Shown in pieces: positions 1-8,144 of a stretch of DNA of 32,228 nucleotides. Every line of letters begins with the position of its first letter. Positions within the stretch are counted from its first letter, which is position 1. The notes below the pieces were generated by a model. The model was not told where the DNA came from. It did no database searches and was given only the letters and a program-made list of their open reading frames with translations. The stretch comes from Gelidibacter algens (GTDB lineage Bacteria; Bacteroidota; Bacteroidia; Flavobacteriales; Flavobacteriaceae): the NCBI RefSeq assembly GCF_001678675.1, contig NZ_LZRN01000045.1, forward strand, positions 6 to 32,233, in the 5' to 3' direction. The position numbers and the translations under genes are program-made.

Positions 1-9
1 TTTTTTTAT

Positions 10-159
10 GTTCCTTTAGGAACTACATATCGGTAGGATGTATGTTTCAAAAAGCCCCTGTGCCGTAGGGTACAGAATATGCGTGTTCATATTTCGTACC
101 TAAAGGCACGAGCCCTCCGTTAAATAATTCCATCTACCAGTATTTTTTCCCTAACGGGA
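10..159. repeat. Cluster of four small palindromes (interspersed repeat)
   Basis: Four short hairpins with CC/GG-closed loops sit within 150 bp: GTTCC-TTTA-GGAAC at 10-23, GTGCC-GTAG-GGTAC at 60-73 (one G-T pair), CGTACC-TAAA-GGCACG at 95-110 (one mismatch) and TCCC-TAAC-GGGA at 148-159. Copies of an associated tail, ATATCGGTAGGAT at 28-39 and its inverted relative ATCTACCAGTATT at 132-144, flank them. From memory, palindromes of this kind are scattered between genes in many Bacteroidota. Their origin is not settled; REP-like spread by a Y1 transposase is only a possibility. The rest of 160-453 shows no gene; it probably holds the promoter of the next gene. Confidence 0.6.
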
Positions 160-453
160 CGATAATGACAAGAATTTCATTTAATTCTTAAATATTCATA
201 GCTAAAAGCAAATTATAGACCCATACACGTAATGGTAGTACCTATAAACTTGGGCACTCAATATTAATTTTATAATTACCTAAAATTTAAGGTTTTATTC
301 TTAAAATGCAACATAATTTATAGCCTTTAAATTATGTGTAAAACGTTTCAAAAAATACTTTAAATCAATTACATCATGACTGTTAAGTGAGGCTTCTGTT
401 TACACACCACCTTTGCTTCATCAATAAGTATTAATCTTTAAAAACCTTAAGTC

Positions 454-999
454 ATGAAAAATTTAGTAATTGGTTTATTCGTATTAGGTCTTACCAGCCT
501 AGGGTTCTCACAAAACAAAAAGGGTGAGATAAAGGAAGTAAAATTAAATGATGTTGTAATAACTAATGTTAACTTTAGTTATCTCGAAAAAGTACAGGAC
601 AGAACAACGGCTGATTTTGTCCAAGTATTAGAAACAGAAGCTTCAAGGTATAATGTTATGGAGTCACCTAAATTTGATGGTCGTAATGAACCTTTTAAAA
701 TTGTCTTTCGGGGATCTAAAGGTCATATTATTGCTACTTACGATAACAACGGAAAAATTTTAAAAACGAAAGAGCAGTATAAGGACATTAAACTTCCCAA
801 ACATCTGATGAAGTCAGTATTAAGTCAATATCCAAACAGCGGCTTGTTAAAAGTGGTTTATACTGTAAATTACAATGATCAGAAGGAGGTTGAGAAAACC
901 TATGAAATTCAAATTATGAATAATAATATAAAAAAGAACTTGAAAATCAGTTCAGGTGAAAAGTTAAATAAAGCCGTCACTTTGAACATAGATAATTAA
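454..999 (+). CDS. Secreted hypothetical protein, PepSY-like
   Basis: This 181-residue protein has a clear N-terminal signal peptide (hydrophobic residues 4-17, ending GFSQ near residue 20), so it is probably periplasmic or outer-membrane facing. The mature part carries motifs such as IIATYDNNGKILKTKEQYKDI and a following VLSQYPNSGLLKVVY stretch. Such a pattern (strand, turn, helix with 'YP.. ') resembles the PepSY-like beta-lactamase-inhibitor fold found in many small secreted Bacteroidota proteins; this is a resemblance by eye, not a proven match. It stands alone on the plus strand and is closed by the terminator at 1029-1058. CACCTTTG at 408-415 is a 7/8 match to the -7 box, 38 nt before the start. 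The molecular function is unknown. Confidence 0.8.
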   Translation: MKNLVIGLFVLGLTSLGFSQNKKGEIKEVKLNDVVITNVNFSYLEKVQDRTTADFVQVLETEASRYNVMESPKFDGRNEPFKIVFRGSKGHIIATYDNNGKILKTKEQYKDIKLPKHLMKSVLSQYPNSGLLKVVYTVNYNDQKEVEKTYEIQIMNNNIKKNLKISSGEKLNKAVTLNIDN

Positions 1000-1028
1000 T
1001 TAAGAGTCAAAAATACAATGATTTCCAG

Positions 1029-1058
1029 AAAAATCCCGCTTATGGTGGGATTTTTTTT
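1029..1058. terminator. Bidirectional intrinsic terminator
   Basis: AAATCCC (1031-1037) pairs with GGGATTT (1047-1053), with G-T and C-G pairs extending inward to a 5-nt loop. The stem is preceded by A residues and followed by a run of eight T. It lies between two convergent genes, and its T-run overlaps the stop codon of the minus-strand oxidoreductase (1057-1059), so it can end transcription from both sides. Confidence 0.85.
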
Positions 1059-2040
1059 ATGGAATATAATTTAGTCCAATGAGCTCTCTGACTTTATCCA
1101 AAGTTTCAATAAGATTCCTACTAAATTCATAGGTCATGATTGGGCTTTCTGTTTTTCCCTGGCGAATTAATTCGTTAAAGTGAATGACTTCAAAATTGTA
1201 TCCAATAGTGTTATACCCAAAATCGTGAGTGGTTTCTATTCCCTTATGAGTCACAGTAACTGTGGACGGTTGATGAAATCTGGTATTGATTTTAATGATG
1301 CCCCGTTCACAATGAAAAACAGCCTCTGTTGGTGTTTGTTCCAATAGTGTGCTTTTTAAAAAGGCTTTGACACCATTATTATAATTGAATATCATATCAG
1401 AGGAAGAATCGACTCCATTTTCGAAAAAAGTGGCTTTGGCATCAATATCTACTGGGTTTCCTAAAGTTGATAGCGCAGCGAAAATAGGGTAGATGCCAAT
1501 ATCCAACAGACTGCCGCCACCAAGTGATTTTTTAAAAACTCGAGAATCCATATCTATTTTGGGCTGAAACCCGAAATCAGCCTCCAATTTTGTGATATCA
1601 CCGTATTTACCGGATTTCAATTGGCTTAACACAAATTGATAATGTGGCAAAAAGTAGGTCCATAAAGCTTCCATAAACAGCACATTATTGACTTTGGCCG
1701 CCACAATCATTTCTTCCACCTCCATAATATTCATAGCCAATGGCTTCTCACACAACACCGCTTTTTTATGGTTCATACATAAAATTGAATGCGCTTTATG
1801 AAAACTGTGTGGCGTGGCGATGTAAACCGCGTCAATGTCAGGATCAGCAGCCAAGGCTTCATAAGAATCGTATGCGTTTACGGCATTGTATTGTTTTGCA
1901 AAAGAAGTCGCTTTTTCCTGATGTCTTGAAGCCACGGCATAGAGTTGGCAATTCTCAACGGTTTGAATGTCCTTGGCAAATTTATTTGCAATTTTACCGA
2001 GGCCGATAATACCCCAACGGATGGTTTTAGGCGTGTTCAT
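1057..2040 (-). CDS. Gfo/Idh/MocA family oxidoreductase
   Basis: This 327-residue protein is an NAD(P)-dependent sugar or cyclitol dehydrogenase of the Gfo/Idh/MocA family. The N-terminal Rossmann fold has GLGKIANKF (about residues 13-21), and the family signature EKP lies at 98-100, where the lysine contacts cofactor and substrate. LLDIGIYP near 178-185 is the usual stretch after the substrate loop, and the length is typical. Its start overlaps the end of the upstream symporter gene by 14 bp, which indicates translational coupling in one operon. The natural inference is that it oxidises or reduces the compound brought in by the symporter. The substrate cannot be read from the sequence. Confidence 0.92.
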   Translation of the reverse strand: MNTPKTIRWGIIGLGKIANKFAKDIQTVENCQLYAVASRHQEKATSFAKQYNAVNAYDSYEALAADPDIDAVYIATPHSFHKAHSILCMNHKKAVLCEKPLAMNIMEVEEMIVAAKVNNVLFMEALWTYFLPHYQFVLSQLKSGKYGDITKLEADFGFQPKIDMDSRVFKKSLGGGSLLDIGIYPIFAALSTLGNPVDIDAKATFFENGVDSSSDMIFNYNNGVKAFLKSTLLEQTPTEAVFHCERGIIKINTRFHQPSTVTVTHKGIETTHDFGYNTIGYNFEVIHFNELIRQGKTESPIMTYEFSRNLIETLDKVRELIGLNYIP

Positions 2041-3715
2041 CTTGTAGTGAATTTATGATTTGAATAATAAAAGCAATGCCCATAACAAGGGCGCAACCAA
2101 ATACATTGAGCCACAAATAAGGCATCCAATCATACCACCAGCCAGCAATTACAATGGCTTGTGTGATTAAAGCGGCAACAAAAACGGCATTCCCTTTTAT
2201 GTACTTGAAAAAGAATGCCAAAAGGAAAATCCCCAAAACATTGCCATAAAAAATGGAGCCGATGATATTGACCAATTGAATCAAATTGTCCGCCAAATAA
2301 GCCACACAAGCAATCAGTATAGCCAAAATTCCCCAAGCTAACGTAAACCATTTTGAGGCTTTTAAATAATGGTTTTCATTTTTGTTCTGCACAAAGCTGC
2401 GTTTGTATAAATCCATGGTGGTTGTGGATGAAAGGGCATTAAGTTCACTTGCGGTGCTTGACATGGCAGCACTTAAAATAACCGCTAATAACAAACCAAT
2501 CAATCCGCGTGGCAGGTTGTTTAAGATAAAGTGGATAAACACATAATCTTTGTCATTGGTTTCTACAGATAGGACGCGCTCTTTATTGGCTTTACTGATC
2601 AGGTCTTTGGCAGCGTTTCTGTTGGCTCTATCCCCATCATTATAGTTTGCTATTTGACTGGCAATGGCTTCCGTTTTAGTATCGGCATAGGCTGTCATCA
2701 ACTCTTTTTTCTTTAGAAAAATTTCATCCTGCTGATTTTGTAATTGCTCGTATTCTTCAGCATAGGAGGAGTTCATCACCGTTTTGGTGGCGGTAGGATT
2801 GAAATTTATGGGCGAAGAGTTGAATTGATAAAAAACAAAAACCATCACCCCCACCAATAAGATAAAAAACTGCATCGGTACTTTTAAGAGTCCATTAAAG
2901 ATTAAGCCCATTTGCATTTCTTTTACAGACTTGCCTGAGAGGTAGCGCTGAACCTGACTTTGATCGGTTCCAAAATAAGAAAGTGCCAAAAATGTACCGC
3001 CTATAATGCCGCTCCAAAACGTGTAACGATTATTAAAATCGAATGAAAAATCAAGGATATCCATTTTTCCACTAGCGCCAGCAATATCGAGTGCTTTTGT
3101 AAACGTGATATTTTCTGGAAGATAACTCACAATTAAAAAGAACGCAATAAACATGCCCGTGAAAATAACAGCCATTTGTTGTTTTTGCGTGATGCTTACT
3201 GCTTTTGTGCCTCCAGACACCGTATAAATAATCACGAGAATTCCGATAATAATGATCAGCAAATTCAGATTCCACCCCAAAACAGCAGAGAGAATAATGG
3301 CAGGCGCGTAAATAGTGATGCCAGCTGCCAATCCGCGTTGTATCAAGAATAAAATGGCAGTCAGACTTCTGGTTTTTAAATCAAACCGATTCTCCAAAAA
3401 CTCATAGGCTGTATAAACTTTGAGACGGTAATACAACGGAATAAATACCAAGCAGATGATGATCATGGCAATTGGCAATCCGAAGTAAAATTGCACAAAT
3501 CCCATTCCATCGTGGAACGCCTGACCTGGTGTGGATAAAAACGTGATGGCACTGGCTTGGGTTGCCATAACGCTCAACCCGATGGTCCACCATTTGGCCT
3601 CATTGCCACCTTTGATATAGTCTTCAACGTTTTTGCTACCTCTAGTTTTCCAAGTGCCATAAGCAACAATAGAAACAAGGGTTCCTATAAGTACAACCCA
3701 ATCTAATGTTTGCAT
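2027..3715 (-). CDS. Sodium:solute symporter (SSS family)
   Basis: This is a 562-residue inner-membrane transporter of the sodium/solute symporter family (LeuT fold), with about 13-14 hydrophobic helices. The N-terminal pattern GGNEAKWWTIGLSVMATQAS, with an Ala/Ser-rich first core helix, is characteristic. Between two helices, at roughly residues 300-395, is a long polar, Lys/Glu/Gln-rich stretch with coiled-coil character, unusual for a plain symporter but which I associate with flavobacterial members. The start is 1 bp after the stop of a 35-aa membrane ORF, and the end overlaps the oxidoreductase gene by 14 bp. With the secreted deacetylase upstream, a sugar-type substrate is likely, but the substrate is not determined. 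Confidence 0.92.
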   Translation of the reverse strand: MQTLDWVVLIGTLVSIVAYGTWKTRGSKNVEDYIKGGNEAKWWTIGLSVMATQASAITFLSTPGQAFHDGMGFVQFYFGLPIAMIIICLVFIPLYYRLKVYTAYEFLENRFDLKTRSLTAILFLIQRGLAAGITIYAPAIILSAVLGWNLNLLIIIIGILVIIYTVSGGTKAVSITQKQQMAVIFTGMFIAFFLIVSYLPENITFTKALDIAGASGKMDILDFSFDFNNRYTFWSGIIGGTFLALSYFGTDQSQVQRYLSGKSVKEMQMGLIFNGLLKVPMQFFILLVGVMVFVFYQFNSSPINFNPTATKTVMNSSYAEEYEQLQNQQDEIFLKKKELMTAYADTKTEAIASQIANYNDGDRANRNAAKDLISKANKERVLSVETNDKDYVFIHFILNNLPRGLIGLLLAVILSAAMSSTASELNALSSTTTMDLYKRSFVQNKNENHYLKASKWFTLAWGILAILIACVAYLADNLIQLVNIIGSIFYGNVLGIFLLAFFFKYIKGNAVFVAALITQAIVIAGWWYDWMPYLWLNVFGCALVMGIAFIIQIINSLQDEHA

Positions 3716-3716
3716 A

Positions 3717-3824
3717 TTAGAAGGATTTCATGATAAAATAAAACAAGACAATGTAAATGGCGTTGGCAACCAAGACCAAAGTATATGATTTTTTCCAGCG
3801 CTCTTTTGGTGGTTGTTGTTGCAT
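3717..3824 (-). CDS. 35-aa single-helix membrane peptide ahead of symporter
   Basis: This short ORF encodes 35 residues: a polar, basic N-terminus (MQQQPPKERWKKS), one hydrophobic helix (about residues 14-31, with AIYIVLFYFI) and the end KSF. The positive charges before the helix suggest the N-terminus stays in the cytoplasm. Its TAA stop is 1 bp from the symporter start, so the two are very probably translated together. Other SSS transporters have a small membrane partner encoded just upstream (for example the DUF4212, DUF997 and DUF3311 types). This peptide is much shorter and is not recognisably one of those; the analogy is inference. A weak hairpin (CCCAA-GTT-TTGGG) lies in the 69-bp gap before the upstream deacetylase gene. 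Confidence 0.65.
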   Translation of the reverse strand: MQQQPPKERWKKSYTLVLVANAIYIVLFYFIMKSF

Positions 3825-3893
3825 AGTTTTTCTTCTTAATAAAAATCTTTTGACTCATAAATCCCCAAGTTTTGGGACTGCAAGGTTTGAGAT

Positions 3894-6419
3894 TTAATCA
3901 TTTAATTTTTCATCGGACTTGACGGATTCTTTACCAATAGAAAGCATATTTGCAAACAATCTAAACGAACCTGCAACACCTTCTGGAAATTCCCTAAAAA
4001 AGCTCAAACCTGTATAAATATAATGTCCTTTTCCATATTTAGCCACCAATAAGCTGCCTTTTTTTGGAGACTCGCCTTTATCATGCATTGATAACAGTGG
4101 CGTAAACTCTTTTGACCATGTATCTGGAAAATAAAGCCCGCGTTCTTGCGTCCAGCCTTCAAAATCTTTTTCGGTAATTTTGTTGGGATAGTTGAGCAGT
4201 TCGTGGTTGGGATACAGTAATTTCACATCTGCATTTTCATCGGTCACACGATCGCGGGACAATTCCAACGGGTAAGGAGCCAAATCATCTACAACAATAT
4301 CGCCATTTGTATTGTACTGCACAATCAAATTCCCACCTTGCGCTACAAAATCAAATAATTGTTTTTGCTTGAATTTTAGGGCGTCAACCGTGTTGTATGC
4401 TCTAATGCCAACTACAATCGCATCAAAACGATTAAGATTTTCAGCACTGATATCTTCAGGTTTTATAGTGGCTACATGATACCCAATTTGTCTCAAACTT
4501 TCAGGGACCACATCTCCTGCGCCTTCAATATAACCGATATTCTCGCCCTTTTTCTTGATGTCCAAACGTACAACCTTGCTCTCGCTTGGCAGTAAGACCA
4601 GTTGAAACGGGATGTGGTCATAATTAATTTCAACAAGCTTTTTGGTGTACATGTTTTTGCCAACATGCACCACTGGTGTCATTAGCCCTTCACTTTGGTT
4701 GTTGGGAGGAATGACTGTGAACACTAGGGTTTGCTCTTGGCCTTTATGAAGAATGGCCACATTTTGCTTCTCAGGAAACACCTTCCAACCTTCCGGAGAA
4801 TCCAACTGCACAAACCCTTCTAAATTTTCACGATTGGCTTTCACGACAACCTGAATATCCTTTTGATGATCATCAGCAAAAATAATGACCGGTTCAGAAA
4901 TGTGCGCTGAGACTTCAGGAACGATTTCAAAAGGTTTGTAGACTTCACCCTTTACAGCATCATTGGTTTTGTAAATAACTGGCCTTGTGTACGCAATTAC
5001 TTCGCCGTTGATAGAAATATTAAATGTTGCTGTAATGGTTCTGGGCGTTTCTGGCAACCCAATTAAGTGTTGATCCTCTACCTTGTACATGCCCAAAGTG
5101 CCTTTGGTGTCCAACCAATAGGGTGTAGAATATGACGTGTTTGAAGGGATGTTGATTTGAGCTTTGAAACGCTGGGACTCATTATCCTTCAAATCTATAT
5201 TTTTTTCGATCTTGGTTCCATCAGATAAAAGTACTGAGGTCAGTGTTATGTTTTGGGCGCTTCGGTTGATGGCTTCCAGATTGAGCTTTACCTGGCTATT
5301 TCGTGTGGCTGTATTGGATTCAGCAACAACTTCAAGATATAAGCCTGCACACGCGGCAATGACGTTTTTGATATCTTCAGACTTGACAGCCTTCCAATGT
5401 TTGTTTTCTAATTTTTGAATCAACTGATACGCTTCTATCAATTTTGGAATAGAAGCTGACGGATTATTGAAATTGTAATTTTCCTGAATATTTTTCAGCA
5501 ATTGGCCAATGGCATTTCCACCTTTTACGCGGTTCCAACTGGTGTCAATACCTTCAAAAATATTGTTTTTATCTTTTGGCAAGTCGCCTTTTACAAGTTC
5601 TAGATATTCAATTTCGCCACCACGGGCACCTGTATTTCCGAAACCTTGTGATTTGTGTGAACTTCTGCTCAAGGCTGCAATTTCTGAATTTGAAAGTCCG
5701 AGGGCAGGGTAGAAGTCGCCAACCTCCAATCCGAAAAGGTTTGTTTTATCTGCAGCATCAAATTTTTCTTGACTGCCATAAAACCACCACGAGGTATTAA
5801 AAAACTCGCGTTTTGGTTGCCAAACATCGACATCTTTGAGCTGGGTTGGATATTTTGACGGATCTGCAGCAGCATCAAATGCTTCTACGCTCAACATGGC
5901 AGAACTGGTGTGGTGACCATGCGTAGCTCCTGCACTGCGGTGATCAAACCGATTGATGATAATGTCTGGTTGAAATTTACGAATAGCCCAAACCACATCA
6001 CTCATCACTTCATCTTTATTCCAAATGGCTAAGGTTTCATCAGGATGCTTTGAGTAGCCAAAATCATTGGCTCGTGTAAAACGTTGTTCGCCACCATCAA
6101 TCTTGCGTGCTGCCACCAATTCTTGAGTTCTGATGATCCCCAAAAGTTCTCTGATTTCAGGTCCTATAAGATTTTGTCCGCCATCGCCACGTGTTAGAGA
6201 AAGATAGGCTGTTCTTGCTTTTACAGCATTGGCCATATGCGAGATAAGTCGTGTATTCTCATCATCAGGATGTGCAGCAACATAGAGTACAGACCCTAGA
6301 AAATTCAGTTTTTCTATGGCTTCATAAATCTCTGAGCTCGTCGGTTTTTTTGGTTGTTGTGCTTGTAATGTAAAGCAATAAAATAAGGTGATTAGGGGTA
6401 CTAAATAACGTTTGAACAT
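3894..6419 (-). CDS. Secreted PIG-L/LmbE deacetylase with large C-terminal extension
   Basis: This 841-residue protein has a signal peptide (cut near LQAQ, residue 21). Next is an LmbE/PIG-L zinc deacetylase domain: HPDDE at 50-54 supplies the metal ligands and catalytic Asp, and THGHH at 167-170 the third ligand region. Simple LmbE enzymes have about 230-300 residues, so most of this protein is extra. The middle (about 330-620) looks like beta-sandwich repeats. The C-terminal part (about 630-830) has an alternating strand/helix pattern (QIGYHVATIKPEDI, then DAIVVGIRAYN and GGNLIVQYNTNG) like class I glutamine-amidotransferase or ThuA folds. It probably removes N-acetyl groups from a sugar outside the inner membrane. 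It leads the symporter/oxidoreductase operon; the substrate is unknown. Confidence 0.88.
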   Translation of the reverse strand: MFKRYLVPLITLFYCFTLQAQQPKKPTSSEIYEAIEKLNFLGSVLYVAAHPDDENTRLISHMANAVKARTAYLSLTRGDGGQNLIGPEIRELLGIIRTQELVAARKIDGGEQRFTRANDFGYSKHPDETLAIWNKDEVMSDVVWAIRKFQPDIIINRFDHRSAGATHGHHTSSAMLSVEAFDAAADPSKYPTQLKDVDVWQPKREFFNTSWWFYGSQEKFDAADKTNLFGLEVGDFYPALGLSNSEIAALSRSSHKSQGFGNTGARGGEIEYLELVKGDLPKDKNNIFEGIDTSWNRVKGGNAIGQLLKNIQENYNFNNPSASIPKLIEAYQLIQKLENKHWKAVKSEDIKNVIAACAGLYLEVVAESNTATRNSQVKLNLEAINRSAQNITLTSVLLSDGTKIEKNIDLKDNESQRFKAQINIPSNTSYSTPYWLDTKGTLGMYKVEDQHLIGLPETPRTITATFNISINGEVIAYTRPVIYKTNDAVKGEVYKPFEIVPEVSAHISEPVIIFADDHQKDIQVVVKANRENLEGFVQLDSPEGWKVFPEKQNVAILHKGQEQTLVFTVIPPNNQSEGLMTPVVHVGKNMYTKKLVEINYDHIPFQLVLLPSESKVVRLDIKKKGENIGYIEGAGDVVPESLRQIGYHVATIKPEDISAENLNRFDAIVVGIRAYNTVDALKFKQKQLFDFVAQGGNLIVQYNTNGDIVVDDLAPYPLELSRDRVTDENADVKLLYPNHELLNYPNKITEKDFEGWTQERGLYFPDTWSKEFTPLLSMHDKGESPKKGSLLVAKYGKGHYIYTGLSFFREFPEGVAGSFRLFANMLSIGKESVKSDEKLND

Positions 6420-6442
6420 TTCTTGGACATTAGCTTGAACTT

Positions 6443-6450
6443 CAAATATA
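6443..6450 (-). promoter_or_regulatory. Candidate -7 box for PIG-L operon
   Basis: On the minus strand this reads TATATTTG, an exact match to the Bacteroidota -7 consensus TAnnTTTG, 23 nt before the deacetylase ATG. No clear TTG box is seen about 19 bp further upstream, so support is partial. Confidence 0.4.
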
Positions 6451-6591
6451 AAAAAGAAGCAGCGTAATTTTCGATTTTAGTTTTTATTTAACTCAAAAAT
6501 ACAAGCTGATGTGACCACTAGTGAGCTCTTTAAGAATGTGCCATTTTTAGAACGTAATAGTATTTGAAAGAAATATTCTCAATTTTACGGA

Positions 6592-7134
6592 TCAAATTAA
6601 GTCCGTTCCGTCCTCAAAATATTCATCAATGGCGTCTTTTTGGATTAAGGTCACCGCTTTTTGGAACATTAAATTGTTGGGATAGGTTACTAAATCGCCA
6701 TTTTCAATACGCAAATGCAGTTGGAAGGCTCTAATATCTTCAATAATCCCTTCAATGGGAAAATCTTTATCGTGAATTTGAATTTTATCACCTACTTTAT
6801 AAGGAAACGAGAAAAACATGATGATGCCAGAAGTGATATTGCTCAAAATAGACCATATAGCGAACAACCCGATGCCTATCACTGCAAACACAGATGAAAA
6901 AAGCAACACCAAATCTTTAGCTTGCGTTCCAAAAATAAAAGGAATAATTAAAAGACTGATAATAAAGAGCGCCACACTGACATACCTTTGCATTAGGTGG
7001 ATACGTGCTATGTTGATCCCGTTTTTTCTTGAAATTTTACCAATGACTTTATTGATGAAAAATCTAATAATCAGTAAAACGATAAGGACAAAACCTGTAT
7101 AAATGAATTCATGCTGATAGTTCTGAAAAAACAT
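6592..7134 (-). CDS. Small MscS-family mechanosensitive channel
   Basis: A 180-residue inner-membrane protein with about three hydrophobic helices (residues 11-28, 51-68 and 73-103) followed by a short beta-rich domain. The third helix and what follows (ITSGIIMFFSFPYKVGDKIQI) match the pore-lining helix and the start of the MscS beta domain. The NGDLVTYPNNLM stretch corresponds to the conserved 'G.v..iPN' of MscS proteins. It lacks the C-terminal alpha/beta cage of E. coli MscS, and is among the short family members. It probably opens under membrane tension to release solutes. It has a -7 box of its own (7161-7168). It is separate from the MscL gene in this window. Confidence 0.85.
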   Translation of the reverse strand: MFFQNYQHEFIYTGFVLIVLLIIRFFINKVIGKISRKNGINIARIHLMQRYVSVALFIISLLIIPFIFGTQAKDLVLLFSSVFAVIGIGLFAIWSILSNITSGIIMFFSFPYKVGDKIQIHDKDFPIEGIIEDIRAFQLHLRIENGDLVTYPNNLMFQKAVTLIQKDAIDEYFEDGTDLI

Positions 7135-7160
7135 AAGTATTTTAAATATAAAATGAGAGG

Positions 7161-7168
7161 CAAAGATA
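7161..7168 (-). promoter_or_regulatory. Candidate -7 box for mscS-like gene
   Basis: Read on the minus strand this is TATCTTTG, an exact TAnnTTTG match, 26 nt before the channel start and just after the upstream lipoprotein gene ends at 7187. A convincing -33 TTG is not seen at the expected distance. Confidence 0.4.
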
Positions 7169-7186
7169 CACAGAAAACAATAAAAG

Positions 7187-8116
7187 CTATTCTAAACCAA
7201 GGCTTTCTCTCAAGGCAGAATCGGCGTTTGTGTTTCTGTTCCAATAGTCAGATTTGATAGTTTTTATCCTCGTGGCTTTAGTTTTCAATTCTTGCGCCTT
7301 GTCTCCAAAACCGCTAACAAAAGTTTCTTCCCAAGAGATGATTTCAAAAGGAAATTGCGGGTTAAATGTGATGCTCAGACTTCTGTTCAAATCAGGATAG
7401 GTAAGGGTGTATGTTTCCGACGTCAATTCTGCGGAAGCGTTATACGCCTTTAAAGGCAAATGTTTTAAGCGTAAAAACTCAAAAGAGGGAATGATCTCCA
7501 CGTTGCCGGTAGGTAAACTTTTAGGGTTGATGCGCAATTGCGTCCAGAGTTCATTTTCGAGGATGCTTTTGTTTAAACTGAAATCTTCATCGGCCTCACC
7601 TTCAAAATAGGAATGGGACCGCACTTCAAACTCTGAGCGGTTGTTGAGTTGCGTATAGGCATGTCCGCACCATTCTTGAACCGAGCATGAAATTTTTAAA
7701 GCGTGTTGATTATTGGCAAGTGGGTAAAAGACACTCTGCATAATACTATACGGATAGATGCCAGTATTGAAATTTTTGGTGGCGTTGAGCTTTAAAACAG
7801 TAATATTTGAGGCAGCCGGTTGATCAGCTTTCACTTGTGCTGTCTGTAAAAAGGGTTCTGTTACAAAAACCAATACAGCATTGCCATTTCGGATCTCACC
7901 ATAACGGGCCTGTTCCAAACTATAGGAGGTAATTTCAGCCTCACCCTGATACCAATAAGATTTAAACTCTTCAGATAAGGGCTGTGGATTTTGTAAATTT
8001 TCAACAGGGGAAGCTGGAGCCTTGGCTTCAGTTTGTTCCTGAACGTTCCCTTCGTTTTTGCAAGAAAATGTCATCAGGAATAAAGCAGTAAAAAAGAATA
8101 CAAGTGGTGATTTCAT
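7187..8116 (-). CDS. Lipoprotein of unknown function next to maf
   Basis: This 309-residue protein has a type II signal peptide: hydrophobic residues 4-17, then FSC with the acylated Cys at residue 19, followed by a polar, Glu/Pro-rich linker (about 20-50). The rest is a mixed alpha/beta domain with the motifs YWYQGEAEITSY near the start and VQEWCGHAYTQL in the middle. I recognise the protein as a common flavobacterial neighbour of maf that databases sometimes mislabel as 'septum formation inhibitor Maf' by association; it has none of the Maf motifs. It lies 28 bp downstream of maf, in the same direction, and is likely co-transcribed. The function is unknown. Confidence 0.85.
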   Translation of the reverse strand: MKSPLVFFFTALFLMTFSCKNEGNVQEQTEAKAPASPVENLQNPQPLSEEFKSYWYQGEAEITSYSLEQARYGEIRNGNAVLVFVTEPFLQTAQVKADQPAASNITVLKLNATKNFNTGIYPYSIMQSVFYPLANNQHALKISCSVQEWCGHAYTQLNNRSEFEVRSHSYFEGEADEDFSLNKSILENELWTQLRINPKSLPTGNVEIIPSFEFLRLKHLPLKAYNASAELTSETYTLTYPDLNRSLSITFNPQFPFEIISWEETFVSGFGDKAQELKTKATRIKTIKSDYWNRNTNADSALRESLGLE

Positions 8117-8144
8117 AGCGGAAAATTTGTACTAAAATACAACG

